From Parvibaculum sp039680535 (lineage in GTDB: Bacteria > Pseudomonadota > Alphaproteobacteria > Parvibaculales > Parvibaculaceae): a stretch of DNA of 64,000 bases. Made by a program: the position numbers and the translations under genes. The stretch is from positions 496,001 to 560,000 of the forward strand of contig NZ_JBDKSS010000013.1 in the NCBI RefSeq assembly GCF_039680535.1, in the 5' to 3' direction. Under the pieces are notes generated by a model. It made no database searches, was not told the origin of the DNA, and worked only from the letters and a program-made list of their open reading frames with translations. Shown here one piece after another: positions 25,935 through 34,519 of the stretch (positions are counted from its first letter, which is position 1; every line of letters begins with the position of its first letter).

Positions 25935-27263
25935 ATGAGCGCTCTACGCACATCTTCCGAATCTCCCGTGAGCGCGGCGGAATTTGCCGCGAGCATGGCT
26001 GCGCTCGCGCCATCGCATGGGCTCGCGGTCGCGCTGTCGGGCGGTCCCGATTCGCTGGCGCTGCTTTTCCTCGCGGCGCGCTGGGCGAAGCGGCGTCCTC
26101 GCGTGCGGCTTCTGGCGTTCACGGTCGATCATGGATTGCGGCCCGAGTCGGCGGCGGAGGCGCGGCTCGCCGCGCGCATGGCGAAATCGCTTGGCGTCGA
26201 CCATCGCATCCTCGTCTGGAAGGGTGAGAAGCCGGCAGCGGGCATACAGGCGGCGGCGCGCGCCGCCCGCTACCGCCTTCTCGCGGAGGCGGCGCGGGCG
26301 GAAGGCGTCGAAGATATTCTCGTCGCGCACCATCGGGACGATCAGGCAGAGACCTTTCTGCTGAGGCTCGCGCGAGGCAGCGGCGTCGATGGGCTCGCGG
26401 CCATGGCGCCTGCGCGCGACATGCCCGGCGCGCCCGGCATTCGCCTGCTGCGTCCGTTGCTCGGTTTTTCCCGCGCGCGTCTGGCGGCGACGCTCGGCAA
26501 GGCGGGGCTTGTCGCCATTCAGGATCCGAGCAACGAGAACCCGCGCTTCGATCGCGTGAAGGTCCGGCGCATGTTGAAGGAGCTTGAAGCCCTTGGCCTC
26601 GGCCCGGAGCGCCTGGCCGACACGGCGGCAAACATGGCGCGGGCGCGGAGCGCGCTGGAGGCGCAGACGCGCGCATTGCTTGCCTCTCATGCCCGGCTTG
26701 CGCCCGAAGGATATGTCGAAGCCGATGCAGCGGCGCTTCTGGAGGCGCCCGAGGAAATTTCGTTTCGGGCGCTGGCGGAAATTCTGAAATGCGTCAGCGG
26801 CGCGGATTACGCGCCGCGCTTCGATGCGTTGTCTGCTCTTCGCGCGGCACTTCATGCGGCACTGGGCGCTGGCCAGGGCGCGCGAACGCTGCACGGCTGC
26901 AAGCTTCTACTCGATGGAGGCAGGCTTCTCGCCGTGCGCGAAGTCGCGTTGGCGGCGAAGGCTCCGTCACTTCGCCTGAAGCCACACGAGAGCGCCATCT
27001 GGGATGGACGGTTCGAGATCACGCTTCTCGCGCTGCCGCGCGGCGCAGCGCAGGCCGAGTGGCGGGCTCTCGGCGCCGAGGGGACGACGATCCTGAAAAA
27101 GGAGGCCTTGCTGCCGGCCGGGACACCCAAGGCCGCGCTCCCGGGCCTGCCGGCTCTGTGGAAGGCCAAGAGCCTGCTTGCCGTGCCCCATATCGGGATC
27201 GGCCCTGCCGGGCTGGAGACACGCCTGCGACTCGTCAAATCAGGGCTGTTTCAGTCACCGTAA
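25935..27263 (+). CDS. tilS: tRNA(Ile)-lysidine synthase
   Basis: TilS converts C34 of tRNA-Ile(CAU) to lysidine so that it reads AUA. The 442-residue protein has the PP-loop AVALSGGPDSLALLFL, VDHGLRPESAAEA, and HHRDDQAETFLLRLARGSG. ATG 25935 (MSALRTSSE) was preferred to an upstream frame extension to 25899. The C-terminal part is diverged, as is normal for the family. It lies 42 bp after cpoB. Confidence 0.93.
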   Translation: MSALRTSSESPVSAAEFAASMAALAPSHGLAVALSGGPDSLALLFLAARWAKRRPRVRLLAFTVDHGLRPESAAEARLAARMAKSLGVDHRILVWKGEKPAAGIQAAARAARYRLLAEAARAEGVEDILVAHHRDDQAETFLLRLARGSGVDGLAAMAPARDMPGAPGIRLLRPLLGFSRARLAATLGKAGLVAIQDPSNENPRFDRVKVRRMLKELEALGLGPERLADTAANMARARSALEAQTRALLASHARLAPEGYVEADAAALLEAPEEISFRALAEILKCVSGADYAPRFDALSALRAALHAALGAGQGARTLHGCKLLLDGGRLLAVREVALAAKAPSLRLKPHESAIWDGRFEITLLALPRGAAQAEWRALGAEGTTILKKEALLPAGTPKAALPGLPALWKAKSLLAVPHIGIGPAGLETRLRLVKSGLFQSP

Positions 27264-27318
27264 CCCGGCCTTTACGCCCCGATGCGACACTTGAGGGGTT
27301 CGATTGAGGGAAACTGCT

Positions 27319-27348
27319 CTTGGTAAACCCTTGGAAGGTCCCTATCTT
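27319..27348 (+). promoter_or_regulatory. Candidate RpoH (heat-shock) promoter for ftsH
   Basis: CTTG (27319-27322), an 18-nt spacer, and CCTATCTT (27341-27348) fit the alphaproteobacterial RpoH pattern (CTTG, 17-18 nt, CYTATNT). The same site also reads as TTGGTA-17-TATCTT for sigma-70. ftsH is a typical heat-shock gene and rpoH is at 57.8 kb. Confidence 0.5.
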
Positions 27349-27459
27349 CCAATAGATTAGAAGGCCTCAAGAGCGGGAACAGCCGAACCGCGCCGTCTGG
27401 CACGGTGCCTGCTTGAGATGCCTTACTCGAATGCCGTCAGGTGACAAAAGGTCAAGCCG

Positions 27460-29379
27460 TTGTCCAATTACAAGAATCTAGCGCTGTGGGTGGTCATCGG
27501 ACTGCTTCTGGTTGTGCTCTTCAATTTCTTCCAGAGCCCGGTCCAGCAGAGCGCCTCCACCGACATCAACTTCTCGCGTCTGCTTTCCGAAGTGGATGGC
27601 GGGAACATCCGCGACGTGACCATTGCGGGTGAAAACATTTCGGGCCACTACACGGATGGCCGCGCCTTCCGGACCTACGCGCCCGCAGATCCCTCGCTTG
27701 TGAACCGCCTCTACGACAAGGGCGTGCAGATCACGGCGAAGCCGGCCGAGGAGAGCGTTCCCTGGTTCGTCAGTGCGCTCGTTTCCTGGTTCCCGATGCT
27801 GCTGCTCATCGGCGTGTGGATTTTCTTCATGCGCCAGATGCAGGGCGGCGGCGGCAAGGCCATGGGCTTCGGCAAGTCCAAGGCGAAGCTGCTGACCGAG
27901 CGCCATGGCCGCGTCACGTTTGACGATGTCGCCGGCATCGACGAAGCGAAGGACGACCTCACCGAGATCGTGGAATTCCTGCGCGACCCCGCGAAGTTCC
28001 AGCGCCTCGGCGGACGCATTCCCAAGGGCGTGCTGCTCGTCGGCCCGCCCGGCACCGGCAAGACGCTGCTGGCGCGCGCCATCGCCGGCGAAGCGAATGT
28101 TCCCTTCTTCACCATCTCGGGTTCCGACTTCGTTGAAATGTTCGTCGGCGTCGGCGCGAGCCGCGTGCGCGACATGTTCGAGCAGGCGAAGAAGAATGCG
28201 CCCTGCATCATCTTCATCGACGAAATCGATGCGGTGGGCCGTCATCGCGGCGCCGGTCTCGGCGGCGGCAATGATGAGCGCGAGCAGACGCTGAACCAGT
28301 TGCTGGTCGAGATGGATGGTTTCGAACCGAATGAGGGCATCATCCTCATCGCGGCGACGAACCGCCCCGATGTTCTCGATCCCGCGCTGCTGCGTCCGGG
28401 CCGCTTCGACCGTCAGGTCGTTGTGCCGAACCCGGATGTCGTCGGCCGCGAAAAGATCCTCAAGGTTCACATGAAGAAGGTGCCGTTGGCGCCCGACGTC
28501 GAGCCGCGCACGCTTGCGCGGGGCACGCCCGGCTTCTCCGGCGCCGACCTTGCGAACCTCGTCAACGAAGCGGCGCTGATGGCGGCGCGGCGCGGCAAGC
28601 GTCTCGTCACCATGGCCGACTTCGAAGACGCCAAGGACAAGGTGATGATGGGCGCCGAGCGCCGCTCCATGGTCATGTCCGAGGAAGAGAAGCGTCTCAC
28701 CGCTTATCACGAAGGCGGGCACGCGCTCGTGGCGATGAACCTTCCGGCGTCGGATGCGATTCACAAGGCGACGATCATTCCGCGCGGCCGCGCGCTGGGC
28801 ATGGTCATGCGCCTGCCTGAGCGCGACCAGCTCTCGGTAACGCGCGAGAAGCTCAAGGCCGACCTTGCCGTCGCCATGGGCGGACGCATCGCGGAAGAAG
28901 TGATCTTCGGTCATGACAAGGTGACTTCGGGTGCTTCCTCCGACATCTCGATGGCGACCAAGATGGCCAAGGCCATGGTCACGCGTTGGGGCATGAGCGA
29001 CAAGCTCGGGCCGCTCGCCTATCACGAGAACGAGGAAGAAGTGTTCCTCGGCCACTCCGTCTCGCGCCAGCAGAACATGTCGGAAGAGACGCAAAGGGCC
29101 ATCGACAGCGAAGTGCGCCGCATCGTCGAAGAAGGCTATTCGACGGCGAAGCAGATCATCACCGATCACCTCGACCAGCTGCACACCATCGCCAAGGGCC
29201 TGCTCGAATACGAGACGCTCTCGGGCGACGAGATCAAGGGCCTGCTCAAGGGCGAGCCGCCGGTGCGCAATATGGGCGAGCCGGTGAAGGCGGATGGCGG
29301 GCCTGTGTCCTCCGTTCCCTCGACGGGACGCCCGGCGGAACCCGGTCCGGGTGCAACGCCCGAACCGCACGGCGCCTGA
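27460..29379 (+). CDS. ftsH: ATP-dependent zinc metalloprotease FtsH
   Basis: FtsH is the membrane-bound AAA+ protease that degrades unassembled membrane proteins and regulators such as RpoH and LpxC. The 639-residue protein has two N-terminal membrane segments (about 7-23 and 105-127), Walker A GPPGTGKTLLA, Walker B IIFIDEID, the SRH region ATNRPDVLDPALLRPGRFDR, and the zinc site AYHEGGHALVAM. It begins with TTG. The C-terminal tail is Pro/Gly-rich. Confidence 0.98.
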   Translation: MSNYKNLALWVVIGLLLVVLFNFFQSPVQQSASTDINFSRLLSEVDGGNIRDVTIAGENISGHYTDGRAFRTYAPADPSLVNRLYDKGVQITAKPAEESVPWFVSALVSWFPMLLLIGVWIFFMRQMQGGGGKAMGFGKSKAKLLTERHGRVTFDDVAGIDEAKDDLTEIVEFLRDPAKFQRLGGRIPKGVLLVGPPGTGKTLLARAIAGEANVPFFTISGSDFVEMFVGVGASRVRDMFEQAKKNAPCIIFIDEIDAVGRHRGAGLGGGNDEREQTLNQLLVEMDGFEPNEGIILIAATNRPDVLDPALLRPGRFDRQVVVPNPDVVGREKILKVHMKKVPLAPDVEPRTLARGTPGFSGADLANLVNEAALMAARRGKRLVTMADFEDAKDKVMMGAERRSMVMSEEEKRLTAYHEGGHALVAMNLPASDAIHKATIIPRGRALGMVMRLPERDQLSVTREKLKADLAVAMGGRIAEEVIFGHDKVTSGASSDISMATKMAKAMVTRWGMSDKLGPLAYHENEEEVFLGHSVSRQQNMSEETQRAIDSEVRRIVEEGYSTAKQIITDHLDQLHTIAKGLLEYETLSGDEIKGLLKGEPPVRNMGEPVKADGGPVSSVPSTGRPAEPGPGATPEPHGA

Positions 29380-29400
29380 TGGCGAGCGCTGCACAACATC

Positions 29401-29428
29401 AAAGGGAGGCCCAACGGCCTCCCTTTTT
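29401..29428 (+). terminator. Intrinsic terminator of ftsH
   Basis: Stem AAAGGGAGGCC (29401-29411) and GGCCTCCCTTT (29416-29426) with a 4-nt loop and a T5 run, 22 bp after the ftsH stop. Confidence 0.92.
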
Positions 29429-29511
29429 GATTGGCCGCGATGGTGTAGTGTTTTGGTAGGGCATCCGATTCCGGGAGGGGTCGGCCGGGGCTTTTTTAGG
29501 GGAGCAACCGC

Positions 29512-30210
29512 ATGTCACTAAGCAAGCGCCTATCCGCGGAGTTCATCGGCACATTCTGGCTCGTCTTCGGCGGGTGCGGCAGCGCTGTACTGGCTGCCGG
29601 ATTTCCGGGACTCGGCATCGGCTTTGCGGGCGTCGCGCTCGCTTTCGGCCTCACCGTTCTCACCATGGTTTTCGCGCTGGGTCACATTTCCGGAGCTCAT
29701 TTCAATCCGGCGGTGAGCGTCGGCCTTGTCGTGGGCGGACGGCTTCCGGCGAGGGATCTTCTGCCCTATATCGTCGTGCAGGTTCTGGGTGCGATCGCTG
29801 CGGCCGGTGTTCTCTATGTCATCGCCACGGGCAAACCGGGTTATGACATCGCCGTCAACGGGCTTGCCGCCAATGGTTACGGGCCCCACTCGCCGGGCGG
29901 ATATGACCTCAAATCTGCAATGATCACTGAAGTAGTGCTGACCTTCGGTTTCCTGATCGTCATTCTCGGCGCAACGCACAAGCGCGCGCCTGCGGGCTTT
30001 GCGGGCATTCCGATCGGCCTCGCGCTGACGCTTATCCATCTCATCAGCATTCCGGTGACGAACACATCGGTCAATCCGGCGCGAAGCACCGGCCCGGCGC
30101 TTTTCGTCGGCGGCGATGCCATCGGTCAGCTCTGGCTCTTCTGGGCTGCGCCTGTTTTGGGCGCGGCGCTCGCGGGCCTCGTTTTCAATTGGCTCGGGCG
30201 CGAAGAGTGA
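29512..30210 (+). CDS. aqpZ: Aquaporin Z
   Basis: A water-selective MIP channel of the inner membrane. The 232-residue protein has six membrane helices and both NPA boxes: GAHFNPAVSVGLV in the first half and NTSVNPARSTGPAL in the second. The Arg after the second NPA and the AqpZ-like framework favour water over glycerol. It is the first gene of a block that separates ftsH from folP-glmM. Confidence 0.93.
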   Translation: MSLSKRLSAEFIGTFWLVFGGCGSAVLAAGFPGLGIGFAGVALAFGLTVLTMVFALGHISGAHFNPAVSVGLVVGGRLPARDLLPYIVVQVLGAIAAAGVLYVIATGKPGYDIAVNGLAANGYGPHSPGGYDLKSAMITEVVLTFGFLIVILGATHKRAPAGFAGIPIGLALTLIHLISIPVTNTSVNPARSTGPALFVGGDAIGQLWLFWAAPVLGAALAGLVFNWLGREE

Positions 30211-30299
30211 GCGGAAGCGCTGTGCTATTTCGCTTCCGGCACGCATGTCGGCAAGGTTGTCATTGAGCACGGTGCCTGAAACCGGAGATTGGGAATAAA

Positions 30300-30326
30300 A
30301 AAGGGAGGCTCAATGAGCCTCCCTTT
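30300..30326. terminator. Bidirectional terminator between aqpZ and the ferredoxin gene
   Basis: Stem AAAGGGAGGCT (30300-30310) and AGCCTCCCTTT (30316-30326). The plus strand continues TTTCTCC; the minus strand continues with a run of six T. It can serve both convergent genes. Confidence 0.85.
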
Positions 30327-30362
30327 CTCCTCGGCGTCTCCCGATTCAGCGCGTCGTCAGGT

Positions 30363-30686
30363 TCAGTGCTGCTTCTCCGGCAGTCTCAGAACCAGTCCGT
30401 CGAGTTCGCTTGTGAGTTTGATCTGGCAGGCGAGGCGGCTGTTCTCGCGGACATCCTCGGCGAATTCGAGCATGTCCTTCTCCATGCCTTCGCCTGCGGT
30501 GCCGGTTTTTGCGAGCCAGGCTGGATCGACATAGACATGGCAGGTCGCGCAGGCGGCTGCGCCGCCGCAATCGCCGTCGATGCCCGGCACGCTGTTCCTC
30601 ACCGCCGCTTCCATCGCCGAGATGCCGCTATCGGCCTCGACCGCGTATGTCTTTCCGGTGACTTCGACAAAGCTGACTTTTGTCAT
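30363..30686 (-). CDS. [2Fe-2S] ferredoxin, electron donor for CYP153
   Basis: The 107-residue protein is an adrenodoxin/putidaredoxin-type ferredoxin with Cys40-x5-Cys46-x2-Cys49 and Cys87 as cluster ligands (DCGGAAACATCHVYV and RLACQI). It passes electrons to the P450 encoded 20 bp upstream. ATG 30686 (MTKVSFVEV) was chosen as the family start. A ferredoxin reductase gene, which often completes such operons, is not present here. Confidence 0.93.
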   Translation of the reverse strand: MTKVSFVEVTGKTYAVEADSGISAMEAAVRNSVPGIDGDCGGAAACATCHVYVDPAWLAKTGTAGEGMEKDMLEFAEDVRENSRLACQIKLTSELDGLVLRLPEKQH

Positions 30687-30706
30687 TCTTGTTTTTCCTC
30701 TTTTCG

Positions 30707-31972
30707 TCAGACGTGGACACGGACGGGCAGCGCTGCGTAGCCGCGCACGAAGTTGGAGCGGACGCGCTCGGGCTCGGCCAGAACTTCGATGCGGCTGAAG
30801 CGCTTGAGGATCTCTTCCCACAGGATGCGAAGCTGCAATTCGGCGAGGCGGTTGCCCACGCAGCGATGAATGCCGAAGCCGAAGGAGAGATGCTGGCGCG
30901 GACGCGGGCGGTCGATGATGAAGTCGTCGGGCCGCTCGATCGCCGTCTCGTCGCGATTGCCCGAGAGGTACCACATCACGACCTTGTCGCCCTTGCGGAT
31001 CGTCTTTCCGCCGAGTTCCGTGTCGCTCAGCGCGGTGCGCCGCATATGCGGCAGCGGCGTCTGCCAGCGGATGATTTCCGGCACGGCGCTGTCGACGAGC
31101 GCGTGGTTTGCCTGAAGCTTCGCAAACTCGCCGGGATTCTTGTGGAAGGCGAGCACGCCACCCGTCATCGAGTTGCGCGTCGTGTCGTTGCCGCCGACGA
31201 TCAGCAGCAGGATGTTACCGAGGAACTCCTGCGGCGGCATGTTACGCGTCGCGGGCGAATGGGCGAGCATGGTGATGAGGTCGGAGCCGGGCTCGTTCGA
31301 ATTGACGCGTTCGTTCCAGAGGTTCTGGAAATAGACCGCGCATTCCATGAGCTCCTGTGTGCGCTGTTCCCAGCTATCGACGATGCCGCTGCCTGGAGCC
31401 GCCGTCGCAACGTCCGACCAGCGCGTCAGCTTGCGGCGTTCCTCGAAGGGGAAGTCGAACAGCGTCGCCAGCATCTGCGTCGTGAGTTCGATCGACACGC
31501 GATCGACCCAGTTGAAGTCCTCGCCGACCGGCAGATTGTCGAGAACGCGGCAGACGCGCTCGCGGATCGTGCCTTCGAGCTTCGCAAGATTGCTCGGCGC
31601 GACGATGGGGCTCACGGTCTTGCGCTGCTCGTCATGGCGCGGCGGGTCCATGGAGATGAAGTTCGAGAAGCTGATGCCGCCTTCCTCGCCGCCGCCGTTC
31701 TGGAGCGAGTCGTCGATGACGATGCCGCCAAGACCCGCTTCCGAGGAAAAGATCTGATGGTTGGTGTCGACATGCATGATGTCGTCATATTTCGTGATCG
31801 ACCAGTAGGGGCCATAGGCGCTTTCCGCGCAGTAATGAACCGGGTCTTCGGCGCGCAGGCGCTTGAAATAGGCCTCGATCGTATCGTTCTGGTAGAGGTC
31901 CGGATTGCTCACATCGATCTTGTCGAGCGGCAGGGCATAAACGCCCCCCGCCGCTTGCGCGGCTACGGCCAT
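30707..31972 (-). CDS. Cytochrome P450, CYP153 alkane hydroxylase family
   Basis: CYP153 enzymes hydroxylate the terminal carbon of medium-chain alkanes and related chains. The 421-residue soluble P450 has the oxygen-binding I-helix GGNDTTRNS (260-268), ExxR at 299-302, and the heme loop HLSFGFGIHRCVGNRLAE with Cys371. CYP153-typical text is FISMDPPRHDEQRKTVSPIV and DRVSIELTTQMLATLFDFP, from memory of CYP153A sequences. ATG 31972 fits the family start. It is divergent from a TetR gene, with a palindrome in between. If the host is Parvibaculum, a role in omega-oxygenation of alkyl chains is plausible. Confidence 0.93.
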   Translation of the reverse strand: MAVAAQAAGGVYALPLDKIDVSNPDLYQNDTIEAYFKRLRAEDPVHYCAESAYGPYWSITKYDDIMHVDTNHQIFSSEAGLGGIVIDDSLQNGGGEEGGISFSNFISMDPPRHDEQRKTVSPIVAPSNLAKLEGTIRERVCRVLDNLPVGEDFNWVDRVSIELTTQMLATLFDFPFEERRKLTRWSDVATAAPGSGIVDSWEQRTQELMECAVYFQNLWNERVNSNEPGSDLITMLAHSPATRNMPPQEFLGNILLLIVGGNDTTRNSMTGGVLAFHKNPGEFAKLQANHALVDSAVPEIIRWQTPLPHMRRTALSDTELGGKTIRKGDKVVMWYLSGNRDETAIERPDDFIIDRPRPRQHLSFGFGIHRCVGNRLAELQLRILWEEILKRFSRIEVLAEPERVRSNFVRGYAALPVRVHV

Positions 31973-32014
31973 GGTTTTCCTCCTGGGTTCTGGGGGCCAG
32001 CTCCCGTCCGGCCC

Positions 32015-32038
32015 GCTATTGAGTAAAGTATCAATAGC
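32015..32038. promoter_or_regulatory. Candidate operator between CYP153 and tetR
   Basis: The inverted repeat GCTATTGA (32015-32022), 8 nt, TCAATAGC (32031-32038) lies 43 bp upstream of the CYP153 start codon and 114 bp upstream of the TetR start. Its size and symmetry suit a TetR dimer. Confidence 0.55.
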
Positions 32039-32151
32039 AAGGGGGCGTGGAGTCAAGATTTCTGTTGCGGGCATTGGCCGCGCTCCCGCAAAACCGGCTT
32101 TCCGCCTATACTCCGGTCCAGTTTCAGCCCTTTGAGTCGAAAGTTCACCGC

Positions 32152-32820
32152 GTGACGCCAAAATCCGGGAAACCGCAAAACCGCTCGAAACCGCGGACCC
32201 GCCTTCTGCCGGAGGAGCGCCGGGCGCAGCTTCTCGTCTGTGCAGTTGCCGCATTCGCCGAGCATGGCGTCGCCCGCGCCACCCATTCCCATGTGGCGGA
32301 GCGGGCCGGCGTTTCCGTCTCGGCGGTTCATTCCTATTTCCGCACACGCGAGGATCTCGTCGCCGCCGTGCTGGGCGTGGTCGAGAACTATCTCCTTGCC
32401 GCCAGCGCGGAGTCGCTCGAAGGAAAGAAGACGGTCTATGAGGCGCTGATGACGCTTGCGCGGCGTTTCGCCAATGCGGCCATCGAACAGCCCGATCTCA
32501 TCAAGGTCTGGCTCGACTGGAGCACCGGCGTGCGCGCCGATGTCTGGCCTCATTACATGGAGGTGCTCGACCAGCTTCATGCCATGGCCCAGAAGGTTCT
32601 CGCCCGTGGCAAACGGGAGGGCGTCATTTCCGAAAAGCTCAACGTGAAGGCCGCCGCGCGTCTCTATAACGGCGGCGGCCATACGGTGGCGCTGATGCAG
32701 TTCGCGGGCGCGGGCCGGCGCGAACTCGATATCTTCATCGACCAGCTCGTGCGCTGCGTCATGGGCGTCGGGCTCGACGCACCCGTCACCGGGCCGAAGG
32801 CGCCGACTTCCGCGGGCTGA
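32152..32820 (+). CDS. TetR family regulator divergent from CYP153
   Basis: The 222-residue protein has an N-terminal TetR helix-turn-helix (RRAQLLVCAVAAFAEHGVARATHSHVAERAGVSVSAVHSYF, about 25-65) followed by a helical ligand domain. The GTG at 32152 (VTPKSGKPQ) is a guess; the frame stays open to 32047 and no strong ribosome-binding site settles it. Divergent placement suggests it controls CYP153 and ferredoxin, perhaps derepressed by a hydrophobic substrate. Confidence 0.82.
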   Translation: MTPKSGKPQNRSKPRTRLLPEERRAQLLVCAVAAFAEHGVARATHSHVAERAGVSVSAVHSYFRTREDLVAAVLGVVENYLLAASAESLEGKKTVYEALMTLARRFANAAIEQPDLIKVWLDWSTGVRADVWPHYMEVLDQLHAMAQKVLARGKREGVISEKLNVKAAARLYNGGGHTVALMQFAGAGRRELDIFIDQLVRCVMGVGLDAPVTGPKAPTSAG

Positions 32821-32898
32821 TCCGCCTTTCCGTATCCATTCGTTTGTCGGCTTTAGAGGCGTGTGTACCTCGACATGGCGGCTGTTTTCAATTATAAG

Positions 32899-32912
32899 TT
32901 TGTACTCACAAA
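32899..32912. promoter_or_regulatory. Candidate operator upstream of the second TetR gene
   Basis: TTTGT-ACTC-ACAAA lies 16 bp before the ATG at 32929, in a local AT-rich stretch. Its position fits autoregulation. Confidence 0.45.
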
Positions 32913-32928
32913 TAAATTATCGGACATC

Positions 32929-33540
32929 ATGGGACGCCGTAAGAAAATCGAGGACAAGGAGCTGCTGCTGACCGCGCGCGACGTGTTCCGCGAGCGCGGG
33001 GTCGTTGGCGCGGCGAAGGAGATCGCCGGCCGTGCCGGCATTTCGGAAGCGGCACTCTTTCAACGCTTCGGCACACGCGACAAGCTCTTCTTCGCGGCGA
33101 TGATGCCGCCGCCTTTTGCAGCCGAGGATCTCGTGACCCGCGCCACGGCGGAGGCCGGCGAGCCGCGAGCCGCGCTTGCCAGTATCGCGCGCGGCGCGCT
33201 CGTTTATTTTCGCGAGGTGATCGGGACCGCCCTCGTGCTCATGTCGCATCCGGGCATCCGGCTCGAGGAGGCGGCGCGCGCGCATGGCGAGGACAATCCG
33301 GGCAACAGGATCATCCGCGCGCTTGAAGTCTGGCTTCGATCCGAGGCGCGCGCCGGCCGCATCCATTGTCCCGATCCGCAAGCGAGCGCCGATCTCATCG
33401 TCCTCGCGCTTCATAGCGTCGCGCTCTTCGAACATCTGGGCATTTACGACAAGGCGAGCGGAAACGCGCGCGCGCTCGCCGCGATCGACGCCTTCTGGCC
33501 CGCACTCGAACCGAGAGGAGAGAACCATGCACGCGGCTGA
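32929..33540 (+). CDS. TetR family regulator coupled to a membrane hydroxylase
   Basis: The 203-residue protein begins MGRRKKIEDKELLLTARDVFRERG and has a TetR helix-turn-helix (AAKEIAGRAGISEAALFQRFGTRDKLFFAAM). The ATG at 32929 is favoured over an upstream start at 32863, which would place the operator-like palindrome within the gene. Its 3' end overlaps the hydroxylase gene by 14 bp, so both form one operon. Confidence 0.85.
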   Translation: MGRRKKIEDKELLLTARDVFRERGVVGAAKEIAGRAGISEAALFQRFGTRDKLFFAAMMPPPFAAEDLVTRATAEAGEPRAALASIARGALVYFREVIGTALVLMSHPGIRLEEAARAHGEDNPGNRIIRALEVWLRSEARAGRIHCPDPQASADLIVLALHSVALFEHLGIYDKASGNARALAAIDAFWPALEPRGENHARG

Positions 33541-34462
33541 GAAATCTCCGGCACGGATCGAGTTTCTGATTTCGCGGTTCCTCTATCCGGTCTTCTTCTT
33601 CGGCGCGATCGGCGTCGCGCTTCTCGCGATCCGGAACGGCTGGAACCTCGGCACGGCGACGGGCGCGATCATCGCCACGGTGGCGCTGACGCTGATCGTT
33701 ATCGAGGCGATCTTTCCGGCGAAGACCGAATGGCGCATGACCCTCGGGTCGTTCGGCCGCGACCTCAAATACATTGCCGCCGGAATCACGGGCGGCTTCG
33801 TCGCGAGCTATGTCGGCGGGCTTATCGCCATCTATGTCGCGGGGCCGGGGCACGGGCCTTTCGCCTGGCTGCCGCTCTACATGGCCGTGCCGCTCGCCAT
33901 TCTGATCTTCGATTTCTTGCAGTACTGGGTACATCGCTGGATGCACGAGACGTCATGGCCGCTCGGCGGTTTCATGTGGCGCGTTCATGCGGCGCATCAC
34001 TTGCCCGACCGCGTCTATGTACTGATGCATCCGGCGGGGCACCCCTTGAACGATCTCATCGTCCGGCAGGCGCTGAACATCGGTCTCGTCAAGCTTCTCG
34101 GCTTCAATGCCGAAGCGATCTTTATCTACGCCGTCATAACGGCGGTCGGCGGGCTCTTCTCGCACTTCAATCTCGACGTGCGGGCAGGGTTCCTGAATTA
34201 CTTTTTCACCTCGACCGAGTTGCACCGCTTCCACCACAGCGCGGACCCGAAGGAGAGCAAGAATTACGGCGTCGTGACGCCGTTCTGGGACATCGTGTTT
34301 GGCACTTTCGTCTACAGGCCGGGTCGGTTGCCCGAGCGGATCGGCGTCGACGATCCGACGCTTTATCCGCGCTCCGAGCAATATTGGCGGGTGTTCATGC
34401 TGCCGTTCCAGCGGCGCCCGCGCGCGCGGAAGGCGCCGGACGGGATCACCCAAGGCGCGTGA
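33527..34462 (+). CDS. Fatty acid hydroxylase / sterol desaturase superfamily protein
   Basis: The 311-residue integral membrane protein has several hydrophobic segments (about 15-33, 40-62, 85-112, 118-140) and the histidine clusters of the di-iron superfamily: HRWMHE, HAAHH, and HRFHHS near residue 235. These bind the di-iron centre that hydroxylates lipid or sterol-like chains. The exact substrate is unknown. The ATG follows a GAGAGGAGAG site inside the tetR end. With the CYP153 module nearby it suggests a lipid- or hydrocarbon-oxidation block. Confidence 0.85.
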   Translation: MHAAEKSPARIEFLISRFLYPVFFFGAIGVALLAIRNGWNLGTATGAIIATVALTLIVIEAIFPAKTEWRMTLGSFGRDLKYIAAGITGGFVASYVGGLIAIYVAGPGHGPFAWLPLYMAVPLAILIFDFLQYWVHRWMHETSWPLGGFMWRVHAAHHLPDRVYVLMHPAGHPLNDLIVRQALNIGLVKLLGFNAEAIFIYAVITAVGGLFSHFNLDVRAGFLNYFFTSTELHRFHHSADPKESKNYGVVTPFWDIVFGTFVYRPGRLPERIGVDDPTLYPRSEQYWRVFMLPFQRRPRARKAPDGITQGA

Positions 34463-34519
34463 CGGATAAAGGGGGGCTTCGGTCTCCCATTTTTATCGTC
34501 GGCCTGCTAGAACGTGCCG

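Noticed and set aside
27478..29394. A 638-codon minus-strand frame
   Set aside because: It is antisense to ftsH for its whole length and shows no family motif.
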